From assembly GCA_965220315.1 (NCBI GenBank), contig CBDCPP010000001.1, forward strand, positions 682,001 through 746,000: 64,000 nucleotides of DNA, given 5' to 3'. Under the pieces are notes generated by a model. It was not told the DNA's origin. It ran no database searches and saw only the letters and a program-made list of their open reading frames with translations. A program made the position numbers and the translations under genes. This stretch comes from JAPOXK01 sp965220315. GTDB lineage: Bacteria > Chloroflexota > Dehalococcoidia > Bin125. Positions 8,893 to 17,816 of the stretch are shown here, piece by piece. Position 1 is the first letter of the stretch; each line of letters opens with the position of its first letter.

Positions 8893-9591
8893 ATGACTGC
8901 TAATGGAGTTCTTCTTCTCCAATCCCGCCAGATCATTGGCAAGAAAGTTGCCCGGCTTCGCCGACAGGGCATCGTCCCCGTCAACATTTACGGGCGGGGA
9001 TTGCCCTCGGTGGCTGTCCAAGCGCCGCTTGCGGATCTGCGTGCAACCTTCCGAGAGCGTGGCCGCAACGCGATCGTAGAAGTTCAGGTGCAGGGCGAGG
9101 ACGATACGCGTTCTGTGCTGTTACGAGAAGTCCAGCGTAACCCCGTGACCGACGAGGTTCAGCATGTCGAGTTCTACCAAGTCGACTTGACTCGTTCTGT
9201 TCACGCTCAGGTCGAGGTCACGTTGGTCGGCGACTCGGAAGCCGTTCATCTGGGAGGCGTGTTGGTCCATACGCAGACGACGATCGAAATCGAGGCGCTG
9301 CCCAGCGAGATTCCGGATCGGTTTGAGATTGATATCTCCTCCCTCGCGTCGTTCGGCGATGCTGTCCATGTGGGTGAACTCCCCGTTCCCGGTGGTGTTC
9401 GCATCCTCACTGATGCCAGCGCTGTGGTCGTTGCCGTGCAGGCTCCCAAGGTGCAAGAGGAAGAAGAAGCCGCTCCTTCCGAAGAAGGTGAGGATGTGGG
9501 ATTGGCTGAGGAGGGAAGAGATCCAGAAGATGCAAGCAGAGTTGGAGCGGAGGGAGCTACGCGTCCCGGCGGCGAAGCCGAGCGAGGCTAG
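8893..9591 (+). CDS. rplY: 50S ribosomal protein L25 (CTC form)
   Basis: Binds 5S rRNA in the large ribosomal subunit. 232 aa, the long CTC form. Seen: the N-terminal L25 domain with IGKKVARLRRQGIVPVNIYG, then VLLREVQRNPVTDEVQHVEF, and the C-terminal TL5-like domain (ALPSEIPDRFEIDISSLASF, VGELPVPGGVRIL), followed by a Glu-rich acidic tail. The ATG at 8893 has only a weak GAAAG ribosome site. The gene ends three bases from the stop of the convergent fmt gene. The family is strongly diagnostic, so identity is secure; the acidic tail (about 45 residues) is longer than in many relatives. Confidence 0.93.
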   Translation: MTANGVLLLQSRQIIGKKVARLRRQGIVPVNIYGRGLPSVAVQAPLADLRATFRERGRNAIVEVQVQGEDDTRSVLLREVQRNPVTDEVQHVEFYQVDLTRSVHAQVEVTLVGDSEAVHLGGVLVHTQTTIEIEALPSEIPDRFEIDISSLASFGDAVHVGELPVPGGVRILTDASAVVVAVQAPKVQEEEEAAPSEEGEDVGLAEEGRDPEDASRVGAEGATRPGGEAERG

Positions 9592-9593
9592 CC

Positions 9594-10544
9594 TCAGCCC
9601 AGCTGACCTCCCAAGAGTCTGCGCTCTCCCCGTACGAACGCCTTAGCGGTCATCGGACGTTTTCCCTCGCGCTGCAGCTCGTGCAGAACCAAGATCCCAT
9701 CACCCGTTTGCACACCAATCCAGCCCTCCCACTCCAGTACGACCCCCGGCTTGCCGATCTGCACCCCCGGCTCTACCTCCGCCTGCAGCACTCGCAGCAA
9801 CATGTCGCCTAGCTTCGTTGTCGCGCCGGGCCATGGCGTGAAAGCACGCACTGTTCGGGCGATCTGAGCTGCCGACTCACTCCAGTCGATCTGTCCATCT
9901 TCCTTCTTCAAGCGCGGAGCCCTCGTTGCTCGCGACTCGTCTTGGGGCTCTGCCATGATCTCTCCCGCGATCCACCGCGGGATCGTCTCCAGCAGCAGCT
10001 CCGCGCCAATCTGGGCTAGGCGCTTGCTCAGTGACCCGGTGGTATCGGTGTCGTGAATCGGCACGACGCGCTTGCTGAGCATGGCACCCGTGTCCACTCC
10101 CTCGTCGACCAGCATGATCGTCACGCCTGTTTCTGAGTCGCCCGCTCGGATCGCTGCTGCCACCGGCGCGGCACCCCTCCAACGTGGGAGTAAGGAGGCG
10201 TGCACGTTGAGTGTGCCGTGTGCCGGCAGGTCCAAGACATCGCGGCGAATGATCTGACCATAGGCTGCGATCACCTGAAGATTTGGTTTGTATGCGGCGA
10301 GAGCCGCGACACTTTCAGGCTCGCGCAGCCGCTCTGGCTGGATGACGGGCAAGACTGCTTTCTCGGCAGCGATCTTGGCTGGCGGCGCAGTGAGCTTCCG
10401 TGACCGGCCCGCCGGACGGTCCGGTTGAGTAACGACGACCACCGGTCGCCAAGGGCTCCCGATCAGCGCTTGTAAAGTGGGCACCGCGAACTCCGGCGAT
10501 CCAAAAAAGGCTAGACGAATGGTGCTGGCTTTACCCGAGCTCAT
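9594..10544 (-). CDS. fmt: Methionyl-tRNA formyltransferase
   Basis: Formylates the initiator Met-tRNA using 10-formyltetrahydrofolate. 316 aa, standard length. Seen: LAFFGSPEFAVPTLQALI at the N-terminus, AYGQIIRRDVLDLPAHGTLN and NVHASLLPRWRGAAPVAAAI (folate-binding and catalytic Asn/His), and GVTIMLVDEGVDTGAML with the catalytic Asp. The C-terminal OB-like domain begins near RAFTPWPGATTK. The ATG overlaps the stop of the upstream SAM hydrolase gene (ATGA), indicating coupled translation. Confidence 0.96.
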   Translation of the reverse strand: MSSGKASTIRLAFFGSPEFAVPTLQALIGSPWRPVVVVTQPDRPAGRSRKLTAPPAKIAAEKAVLPVIQPERLREPESVAALAAYKPNLQVIAAYGQIIRRDVLDLPAHGTLNVHASLLPRWRGAAPVAAAIRAGDSETGVTIMLVDEGVDTGAMLSKRVVPIHDTDTTGSLSKRLAQIGAELLLETIPRWIAGEIMAEPQDESRATRAPRLKKEDGQIDWSESAAQIARTVRAFTPWPGATTKLGDMLLRVLQAEVEPGVQIGKPGVVLEWEGWIGVQTGDGILVLHELQREGKRPMTAKAFVRGERRLLGGQLG

Positions 10545-11380
10545 CGCGGTGAGATAAGCGCCGAGACGGGCCGTATTCGGGCTGGTGCCCCCGCATGTAA
10601 TCCGAGTCGGTCAGCGGCGTTTCCTTGAGGCCAAGCGATCTCGATGTAGCCGCCACTGCCGCCGATAGCCACTGGGTGTTCAGGGGACCCGCTTGTGTAG
10701 CTCTTGACGGAGGTCACCGCGCCCGTGTCGCCGATTTCAATCAGGAACATGGGCGCAGCGTCGGCAGTGCGGAAGTTCGTGATTGCATTACCGAAACTGT
10801 CGATGTGCATGATCCGTCCTGTCCCCCGTCCCTCGTTGAGCTCCGCGTACAGCAGTGGCGCTATCCTCACTTCAGCAACAGATACACCAGTCTGCGTGAG
10901 CGGCGTACCGGCAGCCAGGACCGCTCCGATTGGTGCCATTAAGTCCCGCCCATGGAAGGTGCTTGAGACTGGCTCTCGCCGAAAGGTGGAGCTGCTGATT
11001 TCGACGGCTGTGATCTCGACGGGTAGGGCGACTGTGCGAAGTTCGCCTCGCGGCCGTAAGGCATCCGGCAACCCGCTGCTGAGCACGCCTGTATCCGGTC
11101 CAATAAAAAAATTCCCTTCACTCTCGATCGCCACGAGCCGTCGGTCGCTGCCGACGCCAGGATCAACGACGACGAGATGTACTGTTCCTGGCGGGAAGGT
11201 AGGCCAGGCACGCTCCGTCAGGTACAGCGTGCTGTCGAGAGAACCGAAGGGAACGCCGTGGCTGACATCGATCACGGTTACGCCCGGGTTGCGCGCCAGA
11301 AGCACGGCATGCATCTCACCGACGTAGGTATCGCTAAGTCCGAAATCGGTGACGAGTGTGACGATCCCGCTGGGCGTCAT
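10541..11380 (-). CDS. S-adenosylmethionine hydroxide adenosyltransferase (DUF62) family
   Basis: SAM hydrolase-type enzyme of the duf62/fluorinase superfamily, which characteristically converts SAM plus water to adenosine and methionine. 279 aa. Seen: IVTLVTDFGLSDTYVGEMHA, VIDVSHGVPFGSLDSTLYL, VHLVVVDPGVGSDRRLVAI, NFFIGPDTGVLS, FHGRDLMAPIGA and HIDSFGNAITNF, in the order expected for the family. No fluorinase-specific loop is apparent, so a hydrolase is the best call. It overlaps fmt by four bases and lies 18 bp downstream of secG on the same strand. Confidence 0.9.
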   Translation of the reverse strand: MTPSGIVTLVTDFGLSDTYVGEMHAVLLARNPGVTVIDVSHGVPFGSLDSTLYLTERAWPTFPPGTVHLVVVDPGVGSDRRLVAIESEGNFFIGPDTGVLSSGLPDALRPRGELRTVALPVEITAVEISSSTFRREPVSSTFHGRDLMAPIGAVLAAGTPLTQTGVSVAEVRIAPLLYAELNEGRGTGRIMHIDSFGNAITNFRTADAAPMFLIEIGDTGAVTSVKSYTSGSPEHPVAIGGSGGYIEIAWPQGNAADRLGLHAGAPARIRPVSALISPR

Positions 11381-11398
11381 GCCAAGGGGCTCGCGAGA

Positions 11399-11617
11399 TT
11401 ACACGCGAACAGCTGCGATCGAGACGCCGATGAACGCGATCATCAGGACAATCGTCCCTCGGAAAAGGCCCTTCTCGATCCCGCGGCGCGTACGGAAGCT
11501 CTGCTGCTGCCCAAAGATATTCCCGAGACCCGCTCCCTTGGCTTGGAGCAGGACCAGCCCGATCATCACAAGGGCGATCATGATCTGAACGATGTTGACA
11601 ACGTTAGTTGTGGACAC
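11399..11617 (-). CDS. secG: Preprotein translocase subunit SecG
   Basis: Small accessory subunit of the SecYEG membrane channel. 72 aa, normal length. Seen: two transmembrane helices, the first containing IVQIMIALVMIGLVLLQ followed by the diagnostic KGAGLGNIFGQQQSFRTRRG loop, and the second GTIVLMIAFIGVSIAAV. It lies between yvcK (27 bp upstream) and the SAM hydrolase gene. Confidence 0.93.
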   Translation of the reverse strand: MSTTNVVNIVQIMIALVMIGLVLLQAKGAGLGNIFGQQQSFRTRRGIEKGLFRGTIVLMIAFIGVSIAAVRV

Positions 11618-11644
11618 ACCTGCCTCGCGGCTGCGCCCTAGACA

Positions 11645-13033
11645 CTAGACACCGGCGAGGACGCTATCCATATCAGCCCGCCGGGGCGCTGCCTCGCCTT
11701 GCTCATGGTAGAGATTGAGAACCACGCTCGCTAGCTTATCTGAGTCGTGGCGGTAGCGATTGTGAATGTCGACCACATCGGCGCTGATCACGCGGGTGCT
11801 TTCAATTCCTTCGCCGTTCGCTTTGGCCATGCGTACGGGTTCGGAGTGCCAGGGTTTGGGGAGTTGATCCACGAGGTTGTTATTGGCGATCACGAAGTCG
11901 CAAATCGTACCCCCCACGTGCTGCTCAATGGCGTGGACATGGTCTTGTACGGAGTAGTGGGGAGTCTCCCCCGGCTGTGTCGCTACATTGCATACGTAAA
12001 CTTTCATCGCCGACGATTCGTGGAAGGCGATTCGGAGTTCGGGCACCAATAAATTTGGCAAGAGGCTGCTGTAGAGGCTGCCGGGCCCCAGCACGATCAT
12101 GTCTGCGTTGCGAATCGCGTTTGCGGCTGCGGGATAGGCGCGGGGCACGGCGGGCTCGAGTTGGATGTCGCGAATCTCGACGCCCGCCTGAGCGATGAGC
12201 GACTCACCTCTGATGGTGTGGCCATCCGTCGTTCGGGCCACGAGCTGCACATCCTCCATTGTCGATGGAAGGATCTGGCCACGGACGGCGAGGACCCGGC
12301 TCGTCTCGTGGATCGCCTCTTCCATGCTGCCTGTGATCTCGGAGAGGGCCACGATGAAGAGATTGCCGAACGAGTGCCCCATGAGGCTCTCTCCGGACTC
12401 TTCTGGGAAGCGATACTGGAACAGGCGGGTCATCAGCGGCTCGGCGTCGGCGAGCGCCGCGATGCAGTTGCGAACGTCGCCTGGTGGGATAATTCCTAGG
12501 TCGCGCCGCAGCCGCCCCGAAGATCCGCCGTCGTCGGCGACCGTCACGACCGCAGTCAAGTTGGTGGTGTAGTCTTTGAGACCTCGTAGCAAGACCGACA
12601 TGCCTGTTCCGCCACCGATCGTCACGACCCGCGGGCCTCGTGCGCTGAAGCGGTGGCGATAGACCAGATTGACGAGTCGTTCGTCCCCGCCGTTTCCTCG
12701 GGGTCGCTGCCGAACGGCGGCGAGCATGGCGGCGTTGACTTTCCAGACACCAAAGCCGATCAGGCCAACGGCGACGGTGATGAAGATCGCAGCCCTGACC
12801 CAGCGGGGGAGGAACTGCAACGTGATCTCATAGAAGATGTCGGGGAGGGTCCAAACCACGTACGCCTCACGGGCTAGGTATGAAACTCCAAGGCCCAGCA
12901 CCGCCATGCCGACAATGAAGAGAAGAAGCCAGCGCTTCACCCCCATGCCGGGGAGAAGCCACTTCCGCATATCGGGGTCGCGGAGCCAGTCCATGAGTCC
13001 GGTCACTGTACGCGTCGATTTCTCTACCAGCAA
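11645..13033 (-). CDS. yvcK: YvcK/CofD-like gluconeogenesis factor with N-terminal membrane segments
   Basis: YvcK-type protein, involved in growth on gluconeogenic carbon sources and cell-shape control in Firmicutes and Actinobacteria; binds UDP-sugars in characterised relatives. 462 aa. Seen: RVVTIGGGTGMSVLLRGL, TAVVTVADDGGSSGRLRRDL, GDVRNCIAALAD, and MIVLGPGSLYSSLLPNLL, all diagnostic. The first ~110 residues add two membrane helices (WLLLFIVGMAVLGLGVSYLA and AAIFITVAVGLIGFGVW), a layout I associate with Chloroflexota and Firmicutes homologues. The start is TTG 13033 with AAAGGA upstream; an ATG at 12994 is the alternative. Confidence 0.92.
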   Translation of the reverse strand: MLVEKSTRTVTGLMDWLRDPDMRKWLLPGMGVKRWLLLFIVGMAVLGLGVSYLAREAYVVWTLPDIFYEITLQFLPRWVRAAIFITVAVGLIGFGVWKVNAAMLAAVRQRPRGNGGDERLVNLVYRHRFSARGPRVVTIGGGTGMSVLLRGLKDYTTNLTAVVTVADDGGSSGRLRRDLGIIPPGDVRNCIAALADAEPLMTRLFQYRFPEESGESLMGHSFGNLFIVALSEITGSMEEAIHETSRVLAVRGQILPSTMEDVQLVARTTDGHTIRGESLIAQAGVEIRDIQLEPAVPRAYPAAANAIRNADMIVLGPGSLYSSLLPNLLVPELRIAFHESSAMKVYVCNVATQPGETPHYSVQDHVHAIEQHVGGTICDFVIANNNLVDQLPKPWHSEPVRMAKANGEGIESTRVISADVVDIHNRYRHDSDKLASVVLNLYHEQGEAAPRRADMDSVLAGV

Positions 13034-13100
13034 AGCGTTGCGCTTTCCTTTGGAGATGTCCCGGTTTGTTGCTTTCGTTCGCAGCTGAGCTTTTGACTGA

Positions 13101-14615
13101 TTATTGCGAAACTGACGTTGAGGCGTCTGCCAGTGCCGTTTGCAGATGCCGGGTTGCCTCTTGTGGGTTTGCCCGGCCGCGTGTTGCTTTCATGACTTGT
13201 CCGACTAGGTATTTGAGAGACTCTTCTTTGCCGGCTCGGTAGTCGGTGACCGCCTGCGGTTGTTCGGCCATCACCTTTTCAACGATGGCACGCAGCGCTT
13301 CTGCGCTGGAGATCTGGGTCTGCCCTGATTCTTCAACGATCTGACGAGGAGGGTTGCCCGTCTCGTACATGGACTCAATGGTGCTCTTGGCCAGCTTGTT
13401 GCTGATCGTACCCGCGTCGATTAAGGAAACGAGCTCCGCCAAGTGTTCTGGCCGGATCTTCACGGCCTGAATGCTCTCGCCGGCGTGGTTCATGAGGCGG
13501 GCCAGTTCACCGTTTATCCAATTGGCGATGGCCTTGGTCTGCTCTTGGGACGCTCCGCCATCTAATGCGGCTAGCGCCTGCTCGTAGTAGTCGGCCTTGG
13601 CCTGTTCCTCCGTTAGCTGCTCCACATCAAAGTCGCCTAGCCCGTATTGGCGAACGAAGCGCTCCCGCTTGGCCTCCGGCAGCTCCGGTAGCGAGGAGCG
13701 CAACTCGTCGACCCAGACGGGGTCGATTCGGAGCGGCGGCAGGTCGGGCTCGGGAAAATAGCGGTAATCGTGTGCGTGCTCCTTCGAGCGCTGCGATACG
13801 GTGACCTCCTCGTCCTCGACCCAACCGCGAGTTTCCTGAGCGATCGACATGCCCTTCCGCAAGGCGGCGCTTTGACGCTCTTCCTCGAACTGAAGGGCCT
13901 TATAGACGGATCGGAACGAGTTCATGTTTTTGATCTCGACTTTGGAGCCGAGCGTTTCACTGCCCTTTGGGCGCAGCGAGATGTTGGCGTCACAGCGGAA
14001 CGATCCCTCCTCCATGTTGGCGGTGCTCACGTCTAGATAGCGGAGGATCTGGCGCAGCACGACTAGGTAGGTGCGTGCCTCGGAGGGGCTGCGCATATCC
14101 GGCTCCGAGACGATCTCCATCAAAGGCAAGCCGCTGCGGTTAACGTCGACCAAGGAGTACTTTTCCCCGGCCTCGTCCACTCGATGCCGCAGGCGCGCTG
14201 TGTCTTCCTCCAAATGAATCCGGAGAATTCGGATGTGGCGTCGCTCTCCGTCTACCTCAATATTCAAGTGGCCGTTGACGCTCAATGGGAGATCGTACTG
14301 GCTGATCTGATATCCCTTCATTAAGTCGGGGTATGGATAATTCTTGCGGTCGAACTTGGACTCCTCCGGGATCTCCAGTCCCAGAGCCAAGGCAGTCTTG
14401 ATCGTCCACCCCACCGCGCGCTGGTTGATCACGGGTAACGCTCCCGGCATGCCTAGGCAGACTGGGCAGGCGCGTGTATTGGGTTCGTCGCTGGCGTAGT
14501 CCGCCGGACAGCGGCAGAACATCTTGCTTTCGGTCTTGAGTTGCACGTGAACTTCGAGGCCGATCACGGTTTCGATCTCGCTATCGGCGCCACTTGAGAA
14601 GGGGTGATCTGTCAT
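13101..14615 (-). CDS. gatB: Aspartyl/glutamyl-tRNA(Asn/Gln) amidotransferase subunit B
   Basis: Kinase/tRNA-binding subunit of GatCAB, which converts misacylated Glu-tRNA(Gln) or Asp-tRNA(Asn) to the amide. 504 aa. Seen: VIGLEVHVQLKTESKMFCRC (with CRCP and CPVCLG zinc ligands), KNYPYPDLMKGYQISQYD, the LEEDTARLRH motif, NRSGLPLMEIVSEPD and EIKNMNSFRSVYKAL, then the helical and YqeY-like tail (EKVMAEQPQAVTDYRAGKEE, LVGQVMKATRGRANP). The ATG at 14615 begins MTDHPFSSG, a normal length; longer in-frame starts lack family support. gatA and gatC are not in this window. Confidence 0.97.
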   Translation of the reverse strand: MTDHPFSSGADSEIETVIGLEVHVQLKTESKMFCRCPADYASDEPNTRACPVCLGMPGALPVINQRAVGWTIKTALALGLEIPEESKFDRKNYPYPDLMKGYQISQYDLPLSVNGHLNIEVDGERRHIRILRIHLEEDTARLRHRVDEAGEKYSLVDVNRSGLPLMEIVSEPDMRSPSEARTYLVVLRQILRYLDVSTANMEEGSFRCDANISLRPKGSETLGSKVEIKNMNSFRSVYKALQFEEERQSAALRKGMSIAQETRGWVEDEEVTVSQRSKEHAHDYRYFPEPDLPPLRIDPVWVDELRSSLPELPEAKRERFVRQYGLGDFDVEQLTEEQAKADYYEQALAALDGGASQEQTKAIANWINGELARLMNHAGESIQAVKIRPEHLAELVSLIDAGTISNKLAKSTIESMYETGNPPRQIVEESGQTQISSAEALRAIVEKVMAEQPQAVTDYRAGKEESLKYLVGQVMKATRGRANPQEATRHLQTALADASTSVSQ

Positions 14616-14972
14616 TGGAAGCCCATCATATGATCCACATCCGTGCGCCAGCCCGAATCGAGCAGCGGATAGCATCGCCGGGATCGCAGCGACCGTGCCA
14701 TTTCAGCGTGCAATTTCCAGTGTAATCGGCCGATCATCTCGCCACTGCTGCTACCACTCCAGTCGTCACTACGCCTTGTAGCTGACGGCGTGACCAACGC
14801 GTCCAAGTGACGGAACGACGACGAGCAGCGCTACGGTGAGTTGGCACACTGTCTGAGGATCTGCAGATCGGACGGCGATGTCGTTTGGCTCGCAAACCTT
14901 GCCGCGCAGCCGTAGACTGACCATTCACCTGCGCCTGCGGAGCGTGCGCCGTATGATGGAGGACACGAATTC
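14616..14972. other. Divergent intergenic region between gatB and the HapK-like gene
   Basis: This 357-bp region should hold the promoters for gatB (minus) and for the 103-aa gene (plus). GGAGGA just before 14973 is a good ribosome site for the latter. I see no convincing -10/-35 pair, repeat or RNA gene. Confidence 0.5.
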
Positions 14973-15284
14973 ATGCCTGTCCGCGTTTACATCACCTACA
15001 AACTCAAGCCCGAAACCACGATGGAGGAGTACTACAAATTCTCACGGGAGATCGATCAGCCGCTCGCCAGCGCCGCGCCAGGCGTCCTCAACTACGAGAT
15101 CTTTGAGGTCAAGGGTGCTGGCAAGGGTTCTCCCGATTTCACGATCATTGAGGACATCGAATGCGAAAGCTGGGAAGCCTGGCTCAAAGTCAACGACATG
15201 CCCGAGGTGAGGCCTGCCTACGAGGGGTTTATGCGGTTGGCCGATCCCGATAGTGTGCGCGTCCACTGGGCTGAGAAAGTTTAG
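14973..15284 (+). CDS. REDY-like HapK-family protein
   Basis: Small protein of 103 aa with a dimeric alpha/beta-barrel (ferredoxin-like) pattern. Seen: VRVYITYKLKPETTMEEYYK, REIDQPLASAAPGVLNYEIF and the closing DPDSVRVHWAEKV. The Asp-Gln-Pro near the first helix and the 'W-E-A-W' helix resemble the REDY-like/HapK group, first named from prodigiosin-type gene clusters but widespread; biochemical role unknown. GGAGGA supports the ATG. The next gene starts six bases downstream, so the two form an operon. Confidence 0.65.
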   Translation: MPVRVYITYKLKPETTMEEYYKFSREIDQPLASAAPGVLNYEIFEVKGAGKGSPDFTIIEDIECESWEAWLKVNDMPEVRPAYEGFMRLADPDSVRVHWAEKV

Positions 15285-15290
15285 GTAGCC

Positions 15291-15692
15291 GTGCCCGACT
15301 CCGGTATTGAGGCGGTTAAGCGCTTGCACAAGGCTCTCGGCCGCGCTGATGCGGATGCCATCTGTGCCGCTGTCACTTCCGACTTCAGCTGGCACATGAT
15401 CGGCTTGAGCGAATTCCCGATCGGTCAGCCGCGGCAGGGAGGACAGGGCATGGTCGATTACCTCACCGATCTGCTCGCGGTCATCGATTTCCAGCGTGTC
15501 ATTCGGCATACGTACCTCGAGCAGGGCCACACGGTCGTGAGTCTCGGGTCGGCCCGTGGCCGTGTGAAAGCCAACGGCAAGACGGTGGAGACGGATTACG
15601 CACAGGTCTTCGAGGTTCGCGACGGCAAGGTCGCGCGCGCGCGCGAGTACGTCGATGCGGACGCCTTCCGGTTGGTGCTGCCGCAGCCGTAG
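15291..15692 (+). CDS. SnoaL/NTF2-like small protein
   Basis: 133-aa protein with the cone-shaped NTF2/SnoaL pattern. Seen: N-terminal helix MPDSGIEAVKRLHKALGRAD, DFSWHMIGLSEFPIGQP, a central strand with TVVSLGSARGRVKANGK, and the typical YAQVFEVRDGKVARAREYVD ending. It starts at GTG 15291, six bases after the HapK-like gene. Members range from isomerases and cyclases to non-enzymatic binding proteins, so no reaction is assigned. Confidence 0.75.
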   Translation: MPDSGIEAVKRLHKALGRADADAICAAVTSDFSWHMIGLSEFPIGQPRQGGQGMVDYLTDLLAVIDFQRVIRHTYLEQGHTVVSLGSARGRVKANGKTVETDYAQVFEVRDGKVARAREYVDADAFRLVLPQP

Positions 15693-15989
15693 TCAAGTTT
15701 CAGTCTGTTGAGAAGCGTAAGAGGCGTGACGCGATCATCGCCGGCCGGCCCTAAAAAGAGCGAGAACCGCATCTTTCTGGTAGCCTTGACTTCCTGAGTG
15801 TTTCCTTGGACACATAGGAGCGGGGGCTCGCGCTTCTGAGTAAAGCCGTTGGCGGCGACGGCAGACAGCTCTGCTGCCGAATCCGGCAACTGACAGCGCA
15901 GGCGAATCCGGAACTCGGGCCGGGCTCCGTTTCTCCGCTCCCGGGCTGCTCTGCTTCAGAGCGAAGCGTGGGCAGGAAAGGGGCATTTC

Positions 15990-17450
15990 GTGACGACAGC
16001 ACCCGTACGACCCTTGGCCGAGACAACTGAGCGCTACGAGGCGATCACCCTCAAGAATTGGCGCTCAACCCCACAGGTCCAGGCATTGCCACCGGATCTT
16101 CAGCATGACATTGAAGTGGTGGCACGCGTCCTGCCCTTCAAATCGAATCGTTTCGTCGTTGAGCAGCTGATCGATTGGGATGATGTGCCCGAAGATCCCA
16201 TCTACCGGCTCACTTTTCCTCAGCGCGAGATGATCTCCCCAGAAAACTACGCGCGCATCGAGAAGCTCCTCGACGCGGACGCGTCTACAGACGAAATGGC
16301 GGCTGCGGCCAACGAGATTCGCCTCACCTTGAATCCACATCCGGCCGGGCAGATGGAGCACAATGTGCCGCAGCTGAACGGGAAACCTCTCCCTGGGATG
16401 CAGCACAAGTACCGCGAGACGGTGCTCTTCTTCCCGAGCCAGGGGCAGACCTGCCATGCTTACTGCAGTTTCTGCTTCCGCTGGCCGCAGTTCGTCGGCA
16501 TGGACGGCCTTAAGTTTGCTATGCGAGAGGCGGACCAGCTCAAGGCCTACGTGGAGGCCCATCCCGAGATCAGCGACGTGCTCTTTACCGGGGGCGATCC
16601 GCTGATCATGAAAACCCGGGTTCTTCGGGCTTACATCGAGCCACTCATCGAGCCCGACGTTGCTCCCAATCTTCGCACTGTGCGGATCGGTTCGAAGGCG
16701 CCGAGTTACTGGCCCCAGCGCTTCATATCGGATGACGACGCCGATGATCTGCTTGCACTCTTGGAACGCGTGGTGCAGTCGGGCCGGCAGGTGGCGCTGA
16801 TGGCGCATTTCAACCACGCGGTCGAGTTGGAACCTGCGGTAACGCAAGAAGCGATTCAGCGGCTCCGCAGTATCGGCGTCCAGATCCGCACACAGACGCC
16901 GTTACTTGGTCACATAAATGACGACGCCAATGTGTTGGCGCGTATGTGGCGTCGCCAGGCCCAGCTTGGTTGTATTCCTTACTATCTCTTCGTCGCGCGT
17001 GACACTGGCGCCAAACGTTATTTCGAACTCCCGCTCGAGCGCTGTTGGGAACTGTTCCGCGACGCCTACAAGCAGGTTAGCGGGGTCTCCCGGACCGTTC
17101 GCGGTCCCAGCATGTCCGCGACGCCCGGTAAGGTGCAGGTTCTGGGGGTTGCTGACGCTGCCGGGGAACGGGTCTTCGTGCTGCGCATGCTCCAGGGCCG
17201 CAACCCGGACTGGGTGGGTCGGCCCTTCTTTGCCAAGTACGATCCGACGGCCACCTGGCTCGATGAACTGACACCGGCCTTCGGCGACCCCGAGTTTTTC
17301 TATGATGCGGAGCTGCGCGAACTGCTGGCTGGAGCCGGCAGTCCTTGGTCGAATGGCAAAACTGCGGCCGGCCTGGACGTCACGGTGCCGTTACTCGATC
17401 GTGAGATGGAAGCAGCCGGCGCTGAATCTGCTATGCAAGGGGCGCGCTAG
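15990..17450 (+). CDS. KamA-family radical SAM protein (lysine 2,3-aminomutase-like)
   Basis: Radical SAM enzyme of the KamA family, 486 aa, cytosolic. Seen: LTLNPHPAGQMEHNVP, then TCHAYCSFCFRWPQFVG with the CxxxCxxC that holds the 4Fe-4S cluster, SDVLFTGGDPLIMK, and IRTQTPLLGHINDDANV. In characterised aminomutases the PLP-binding lysine sits in a PGGGGK loop; here the equivalent site reads RGPSMSATPGKVQVLGV, which is shorter. It may still bind PLP or may have diverged, so the substrate should not be assumed to be lysine. It starts at GTG 15990 with GGAAAGGGG upstream. It stands alone between a 297-bp and a 366-bp gap. Confidence 0.85.
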   Translation: MTTAPVRPLAETTERYEAITLKNWRSTPQVQALPPDLQHDIEVVARVLPFKSNRFVVEQLIDWDDVPEDPIYRLTFPQREMISPENYARIEKLLDADASTDEMAAAANEIRLTLNPHPAGQMEHNVPQLNGKPLPGMQHKYRETVLFFPSQGQTCHAYCSFCFRWPQFVGMDGLKFAMREADQLKAYVEAHPEISDVLFTGGDPLIMKTRVLRAYIEPLIEPDVAPNLRTVRIGSKAPSYWPQRFISDDDADDLLALLERVVQSGRQVALMAHFNHAVELEPAVTQEAIQRLRSIGVQIRTQTPLLGHINDDANVLARMWRRQAQLGCIPYYLFVARDTGAKRYFELPLERCWELFRDAYKQVSGVSRTVRGPSMSATPGKVQVLGVADAAGERVFVLRMLQGRNPDWVGRPFFAKYDPTATWLDELTPAFGDPEFFYDAELRELLAGAGSPWSNGKTAAGLDVTVPLLDREMEAAGAESAMQGAR

Positions 17451-17816
17451 GCTGCCAACCTTCTTTCAGTGACTTGCATGCAGACGATGGGGCCTACTTT
17501 CGTATGCTGCATGTCCGGCTGCGCTGAGGAAGCGCCGACAGCATAGGTGCCATCCTGTGGACCAGTGTCGGCGCATTGTTGGCTTCGCCAAGATGTACAA
17601 GGTGAATGTAGTTCATAAGTCCCAAGTCCATAGCCGAGAGCTGGCCCAAGCCAGCACTGAGAGCTGCATCTTCTGGGGATAGCTAGGTCAAAGGTTTTGG
17701 CGTTCGTGTCCCGCTGACGGGGCGCAGCAACGGCGGCGTCAGATCAGTGCATGGGGCAACGCGTGCCTCCAACTCGGCAGGTCCGGCTCGGGGAGGACGG
17801 TGCGAATGGGGCGGTG
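17451..17816. other. Convergent intergenic region
   Basis: This lies between the ends of the kamA-like gene and the minus-strand LRR gene. I see no gene and no strong terminator hairpin in it. Confidence 0.4.
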
